Positions 58,059-64,000 of a DNA stretch of 64,000 nucleotides are shown here, in pieces. The notes beneath the pieces were generated by a model that searched no databases, was not told where the DNA came from, and worked only from the letters and a program-made list of their open reading frames with translations. The stretch comes from Artemia franciscana. Its lineage: Eukaryota > Arthropoda > Branchiopoda > Anostraca > Artemiidae. The stretch spans positions 43,166,241 through 43,230,240 of the forward strand of contig NC_088867.1 of the NCBI RefSeq assembly GCF_032884065.1, written 5' to 3'. A program made the position numbers and the translations under genes. The first letter of the stretch is position 1, and the number at the start of each line of letters is the position of its first letter.

Positions 58059-59778
58059 TCAAACAGTTCGTGGTAACGAACTGTAGTAAGGAGCGATCCG
58101 GCTCAATAGTAAACGAAACTCTAAAAAACGCTAAAAGATATATCAGAAGAATCGGATTTTTATGCTGATTTTAAATATATAAGTTTCATCAAATTTAGTC
58201 TTTGTCATCAAAAGTTACGAGCCTGAGATAATTTGCCTTATTTTGGAAAATAGGGGGTAACACCCCCTAGGATCTTAACGAAAATCGCACCATCGCATTC
58301 AGTGTATCAGAGAACCCTATAGAAAAAAATTTCAAGGTCCAATCTACAAAAATGTGGAATTTCGTATTTTTTGCCAGAAGACAAATCACGGGTGCGTGTT
58401 TATTTGTTTTTTTGTTGTTTTTTTTCCGGGGGTCATCGTATCGACCAAGTGGCCCTAGAGTTTTGCAAGAGGGCTCATTCTGACGAAAATAAAAAGTTCT
58501 AGTGCCCTTTTTAAGTGACCAAAAAAATTGGAGGGCACTTAGGCCCCCTCCCACGCTCATTTTTTTCCCAAAGTCAACGGATCAAAATTTTGAGATAGCC
58601 ATTTTGTTCCGCATAGTAGAAAACCATAATAACTATGTCTTTGGGGATGACTTACCCCCACAGTCCCTGGAGGAGGGGCTGCAAGGTACAAACTTTGACC
58701 AATGTTTACATACAGTAATAGTTAATGGGAAGTGTACCGACGTTATCAGGGGGATTTTTTTGGTTTGGGTGTGGGGTTTAGTGGAGGGGGCTATATGGGA
58801 GGATCTTTCCTTGGAGAAATATTTCATGGGGGAAGAGAAATTCAATGAAAAGGGCGCAGGACTTTCTAGCATTATTATAAAAAAAACAATGAAAATATAA
58901 ACATGAAAAAGCTTTTTCAATTGAAAGTAAGGAGAAGCATTAAAACTTAAAACGAACAGAGATTATTACGCATATGAGGGGTTCTAAAAATACTTTAGCA
59001 TAAAGAGCGAGGTATTTAGGAAGAGATAAATACTTCGCTCTTTATGCTAAAAAATTTTTAAGTAATTTCAACTATTTATTCTACGGCCTTTCTGATTCAG
59101 GGGTCATTCTTAAAGAATTGGGACAAAACAAGATTTAGTGTTAAGAGCAAGGTATTAACGAGGGGACCAACCCTCTCATACATATAATCAAAAATATAAG
59201 AATATAAAAGTTTGTTACGTAAGTTAATTCTTAAGTTATGTATTTTTTTTTACTAATAAAAACGTTCGTTAAAAATTAAAAGATCTAGTTGCCTTTTTAA
59301 GTAACCGAAAAATTGGAGGCCAACTAGGCCTCCTTCCCCACCCCTTATTTCTCAAAATCGTCTGATCAAAACTAAGAGAAAGCCATTTAGCCAAAAAAAA
59401 GAATTAATGTGAAATTTTATTTTAATAGTTTATGTACGGAGAGCCAAAATCAGACATGCATTAATTCAAAAACTTTCAGAAATTAAATAAAAAAAACAAG
59501 TTTTTTGAAATGAAAGTAAGGAGCAACATTAAAACTTAAAACGAACAGAAATTACTCCGTATATGAAAGGGGCTTTTCCTCCTCGACACCCAGCTCCTTG
59601 CGCTAAAGTTTGATTCTTTTCGCAACTCTACTTTTTAAAACAATAAAAAACTTTAGCGTAAGGAGCGGGGTGTCGAGGAGGAAAAGCCCCTTTCATATAC
59701 GGAGTAATTTCTGTTCGTTTTAAGTTTTAACGTCGCTCCTTACTTTCATTTCAAAAAACTTGTTTTTTTTATTTAATT
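58059..59778 (+). mobile_element. Family 1 element, copy L (full length)
   Basis: It has the perfect 5' palindrome at 58062-58081, the T-rich tract at about 58398-58432 and both TTCTAGT-type blocks. The internal hairpin is at about 58985-59055 and the 3' hairpin at 59482-59778, ending ATTTAAT. The hairpin arm sequence differs from every other copy (CTCCTCGACACC / GGTGTCGAGGAG) but is matched between arms. Confidence 0.9.
59482..59778. repeat. Long inverted repeat (3' hairpin of copy L)
   Basis: The arms are about 59482-59609 and 59650-59778. CTCCTTGCGCTAAAG in the left arm is mirrored as CTTTAGCGTAAGGAG, one mismatch. Confidence 0.92.
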
Positions 59779-59794
59779 ATGTATAAAAGTCAGG

Positions 59795-60925
59795 CTGGCC
59801 TCAGAGAATATATTAGAAAATACTTAAAGCGGAGAGATCAGGATGAAATTGGATGGGAATAATAAACACCTGTCTAAGATACGTGCCTGTCATAACCGGA
59901 ATGGATCTGCTCTCTTTGGTGGAGTTGGGGGGGAGTAATTCGGACAAATGAGGTATTTGTAACTTTCAAGCGGGTGACTAGATCTTAATGAAATTTAATA
60001 TTTAGAAGGATCTTGTGCTTTAAAGCTCTAATTTTAAATTGCGACCAGATCCTGTGACATTGGGGGGAGTTGGAGGGGGAAATCAGAATTCTTGGAAAAT
60101 GTGAAAATGGGGGTATTTTTATCTTACGAATAGGTGATCGCATCTTAATGAAACTTGATATATATAAAAGAATCTTATGGCTCAGATGCTCCATTTTTGA
60201 CTCGAGTTGGATCCGGGGACATAGGGGATTGGAGGAGGGGAACGGAAATCTTGGAAAACGCTTAGAGTGGAGAGATCGGGATGAAATTTGATGGGAATAA
60301 TAAGCACAAGTTTTAGATACGTGGTTGACATAATTGGAACGGATCCGTTCTCTTTGGAGGAGCTGGGGGGTGTTAATTTGGAAAAATTAGAAAAATTAAG
60401 GTATTTTTAACTTAAGAACGGGGGACCGGATCTTAATGAAATTCGATATTTAGAAGGAATTCATGGCTCAGAGCTCTTATTTTAAATCCCAACTAGATCT
60501 GTTGACATTGGGGGAGCTGGAGGGGGAAATCAGAAATCTTAGAAGACGCTTAGAGTGGAGGAATCGGGATGAAGCTTGGTGGGTAGAATAAGTAAATGTC
60601 CTTGATACGTGATTGACGTAACCGTACTGGATTCGCTCTCTTTCGAGGAGTTGGGAGGAGGGGTTCAGTGATTTGGCGAGTTTGGTGCTTCTGGACGTGC
60701 TAGGACGATGAAAATTGGTAGGTGTGTCAAGGAGCTGCACAAATGGACTTGATAAAGTCGTTTTCCCAGATTCGACCATCTGGGGGGCAAAAGGGAGAGG
60801 AAAAATTAGAAAAAATTAAGTATTTATAACTTGCGAGTAGGTGATCGGATCTTAATGAATTTAGATATTTAGAAGGACATCGTACCTCAGAGCTCTTATT
60901 TTAATTCCTGGCCGGTATTAAGCCT
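59795..60925 (+). repeat. Family 2 element fragment, second array
   Basis: The monomer block GATC..ATCTTAATGAA occurs at about 59975, 60134, 60424 and 60841. The first interval (about 160 bp) and the flanking sequences match 43530-43690, and 60640-60780 matches 45765-45900. The monomer order is therefore partly shared with the 42-46 kb array. Confidence 0.85.
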
Positions 60926-61641
60926 CTGATTTTCCTTTTAAATCAATCTAACAGCCTAACATCTCTAACAGCCGAGATTTTCATGCTTCGTATACCTCAT
61001 AAATTTCAAACCAATGAAAAATTGAATCATGTTAAACTTTATGCTGAAAATCTGCGATGAGGGTCAGAGAAGAGAGAGAAGTCAGAAAAGAAGGTGTCAG
61101 CACGCCATAAGTTGAACAGCTTATGAATCTTATACGTTGTTTCAAGACCTCTGGCAGGGTGTCCATGCTGCTGATCGGCAGGTTCTCTTTTATAGCGCAC
61201 GAAGTGGAGGCCAATTCAAGTTTTGCTGCGCTCTCTTTTTGAAGCTCTTTAATATGAACAATGCTTGATGTAGTAGAAGGATCCTATTGTGATAACTAGT
61301 GCTTTGCCTAAATTTTCAGAGGCCTAACAACACTTTATCTTGACAGGTTCACATATCTTAATACGGTAGCAATTTCTTATAAACCAGGGCTCTAATCAAA
61401 TAAATGTTATCAAATAAATAAATAATCAAATAAATAAATGGTATGTTGAGTGGTTTTTAACCCTTGAAGACATCTGATCGGAATTTTAAGGTAGCTGTTT
61501 AATTTAAAAATTGTACAAAAAACAAATTAATTTGCTTCCTAGGATGGCATTAATCCCAAAGCTCTTGAGAAACGGGTCGCAAATAAAATAACTTTTTAAC
61601 CATGGTCAAAGTATATATAATATATTTTGACCATGGTCAAA

Positions 61642-61642
<1 letters not shown>
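60926..61642. other. Mostly unrecognised; hAT-like fragment within
   Basis: Contains the fragment at 61030-61265. An ATAAATAAATAATCAAATAA low-complexity stretch lies at about 61400-61440, and a GACCATGGTCAAAGTATATA duplication at 61603-61646. Confidence 0.4.
61030..61265 (-). pseudogene. Possible N-terminal fragment of a hAT-like transposase
   Basis: The minus strand reads VHIKELQKESAAKLELASTS and CAIKENLPISSMDTLPEVLK, then shifts frame to KIHKLFNLWRADTFF. An A-K-L-E-L-A...ENLP-x-x-x-MD-x-L-P-x-L motif resembles a block I associate with uncharacterised hAT-related invertebrate proteins preceding a D-S-x-I...R-T-K-A block. Only about 75 codons survive, with a frameshift. Identification is from memory of the pattern and is tentative. 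Confidence 0.35.

Positions 61643-61714
<72 letters not shown>
61643..61714. repeat. (AT)n microsatellite
   Basis: About 70 bp of TA repeat immediately after the second GACCATGGTCAAAG copy. Confidence 0.95.
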
Positions 61715-61717
<3 letters not shown>

Positions 61718-61746
61718 CCAAAAAAAACAACAAAATTCAATCGTTT

Positions 61747-64000
61747 TTATGGCACTTGGTATTAACCAAGTGACATATAGCAATCGCCAATTCTGTCGAC
61801 CTGTCTGTCGGTCCTGGTTTTGCTACTTTAGGCACTTCCAGGTAAGCTAGGACAATGAAATTTGGCAACCGTATCAAAGACCGGGCCAGATTAACTTAGA
61901 AATAGTCGTTTTCCCGATTTGATCATCTGGGGGGGGGGGGGGGGGTGGCGGGCCGGTTAATTCGCAAAAAATAGAAAAAATGAAGTATTTTTAACTTATG
62001 AGCGGGTGATTGGATCTTAGTGAAATTTGATGTTTGGAATGATATTTTGTCTCAGAGCTCTTATTTTAAATCCCGACCGGATCTGATGACATTGGAGGGG
62101 GAAAACCTAAAGTCCCGGTTTTGCTACTTTAGGCACTTCTAGGTAAGCTAGGACAATGACATTTGGCAAGCGTATCAGGGACCGGACCAGATTAAATGAG
62201 AAATAGTCGTTTTCCCGATTTGACCATCTTGGGGGGGGGGCTGGTTAATTCGGAAAAAATAGAAAAAATGAAGTATTTTTAACTTATGAGCGGGTGATTG
62301 GATCTTAATGAAATTTGATGTTTGGAATGATATTGTGTCTTAGAGCTCTTATTTTAAATCCCGACCGGATCTGATGACATTGGGGGGAGTTGGAGGGGGG
62401 GAACCTAAAATCTTGGAAAACACTTAAAGTAGAGGGATCGGGATGAAACTTGATGGGAAAAATAAGCGCAAGTCCCAGATACATGATTGACATAATTGGA
62501 ACTGATTTGCTCTCTTTGGGGTAGTTGGGGGGGGGGGGTAATTCTTAAAAATTAGAAAAAATGAGGTATTTTCAACTTACGAACCGGTGATCGGATCTCA
62601 ATGAAATTTGATGTTTAGAAGGATATCGTGTTTTAGAGCTCGTATTTTAAATCCCAACCGGATCTGGTGACGGGGGCGGGGAGTTGGGAGGGGGAACCTT
62701 AAAACTTGGAAAACACTTAGAGTGGAGGGATTGGGATGAACATGGTGGGAAAAATAAACACAAGTCCTAGATAGATGATTGACATAAACGGAACGGATCC
62801 GCTCACTTGGGGGGGGGGGCATTTCTGAAAAATTAAAAAAATGAGGTATTTTTAACTTACGAACGGGTGATCGGATCTCAATGAAATTTGATATTTAGAA
62901 GGATATCGTGGCTCAGAGCTCTTATTTCAAACCCGACCGGATCTGGTGACGGGGGCGGGGAGTTGGGAGGGGGAACCCTAAAACTTGGAAACCACTTAGA
63001 GTGGAGGAATTGGGATGAACATAGTGGGAAAAATAAACACAAGTCCTAGATAGATGATTGACATAAACGGAACGGATCCGCTCTCTTGGGGGGGGGGGGG
63101 TATTTCTGAAAAATTAAAAAAATGAGGTATTTTTAACTTACGAACGGGTGATCGGATCTCAATGAAATTTGATATTTAGAAGGATATCATGGCTCAGAGC
63201 TCTTATTTCAAACCCGACAGGATCTGGTGACATTGGGGGGAGTTGGGAGGGGGAAACCTAAAACTTGGAAAACACTTAGAGTGGAGGGATCGGGATGAAA
63301 CTTGGTGGGAACAAAAAACACGAGTCCTAGATACATGATTGACATAACCAGAACCGATCCGCTCTCTTTGGGGTAGTTGGGGGGGGGGAGTAATTCTTAA
63401 AAATTAGAAAAAATGAGGTATTTTCAACTTACGAACCGGTGATCGGATCTCAATGAAATTTGATGTTTAGAAGGATATCGTGTTTTAGAGCTCGTATTTT
63501 AAATCCCGACCGGATCTGGTGACGGGGGCGGGGAGTTGGGAGGGGGAACCCTAAAACTTGGAAAACACTTAGAGTGGAGGGATTGGGATGAACATGGTGG
63601 GAAAAATAAACACAAGTCCTAGATAGATGATTGACATAAACGGAACGGATCCGCTCTCTTAGGGGGGGGGGGTATTTCTGAAAAATTAAAAAAATGAGGT
63701 ATTTTTAACTTACGAACGGGAGATCGGATCTCAATGAAATTTGATATTTAGAAGGATATCGTGGCTCAGAGTTCTTATTTCAAACCTGACCGGATCTGGT
63801 GACATTGGGGGGGGGAGTTGGGAGGGGGAAACCTAAAACTTGGAAAACACTTAGAGTGGAGGATCGGGATGAAACTTGGTGGGAACAAAAAACACGAGTC
63901 CTAGATACATGATTGACATAACCAGAACGGATCCGCTCTCTTTGGGGTAGTTGGGGGGGGGGGGGTTAATTCTGAAAAATTAGAAAAAATGAGGTATTTT
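61747..64000 (+). repeat. Family 2 element: 5' end and tandem array running off the window
   Basis: It starts with the perfect palindrome CACTTGGTATTAACCAAGTG at 61753-61772, then the 5' block. Monomers start (TGATTGG / TGATCGG) at about 62007, 62295, 62588, 62868, 63149, 63440 and 63721, period 280-293 bp. The monomer at 62588 is almost identical to that at 63440, so a three-monomer higher-order unit of about 852 bp is present. G-runs of variable length occur in every monomer. No coding potential is seen. Confidence 0.92.

Overview
The window is repeat-dominated, AT-rich eukaryotic DNA with no complete host gene. Arthropod-type non-LTR retrotransposons, a Helitron with a Rep/Pif1-like protein, hAT remnants, a tRNA-derived SINE and long (AT)n tracts point to an invertebrate. 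My impression is a branchiopod crustacean, perhaps brine shrimp (Artemia). That rests on memory of similar repeats and is unverified.

Layout. 1-1.07 kb: 3' part of a LINE. 2.24-2.60 kb: (AT)n abutting the 5' end of an autonomous Helitron at 2604. It has a TATA-like box, four TGACGTCA palindromes and a broken Rep-helicase reading frame running to about 7.55 kb. A short second Helitron end pair follows (7.55-7.84 kb), then GA/CA simple sequence. 9.0-13.9 kb: three copies of a repeat named here family 1. 13.9-15.3 kb: minus-strand hAT remnant with a recognisable terminal repeat. 16.0-16.2 kb: SINE with a 14-bp target duplication. 16.5-18.7 kb: LINE with RNase H. 21.1-23.7 kb: minus-strand LINE with endonuclease and RT. 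26.5-29.7 kb: head-to-head family 1 copies. 30.9-31.5 kb: LINE 3' end. 31.5-33.2 kb: family 2 fragment and family 1 copy. 33.2-34.2 kb: degenerate array inside an inverted repeat. 38.0-39.8 kb: family 1. 39.8-42.1 kb: minus-strand LINE. 42.1-46.0 kb: family 2 tandem array interrupted by an exon-bearing segment. 46.0-59.8 kb: six more family 1 copies, whole or partial. 59.8-60.9 kb and 61.7-64 kb: family 2 arrays, the last running off the window.

The most unusual content is family 1, about 1.7 kb and non-coding. It begins TCAAACAG with a 20-bp palindromic hairpin, has subterminal inverted repeats, and ends in a hairpin with arms near 125 bp. The arms differ between copies in a matched, covarying way. 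One copy (50033-52351) carries about 680 bp of foreign DNA. That DNA encodes a coiled-coil exon, a 146-bp GT-AG intron and a PWWP-domain exon, joined in phase, and it replaces about 54 bp of the element. Family 2 also starts with an 8-bp-stem palindrome and also contains an exon-like segment. Both families could be non-autonomous Helitron/Helentron-like elements that pick up gene pieces; this is inference. Other exon-like segments at 35260, 44465 and 56719 lie on the same strand and might be pieces of one gene with repeat-filled introns, or independent captures.
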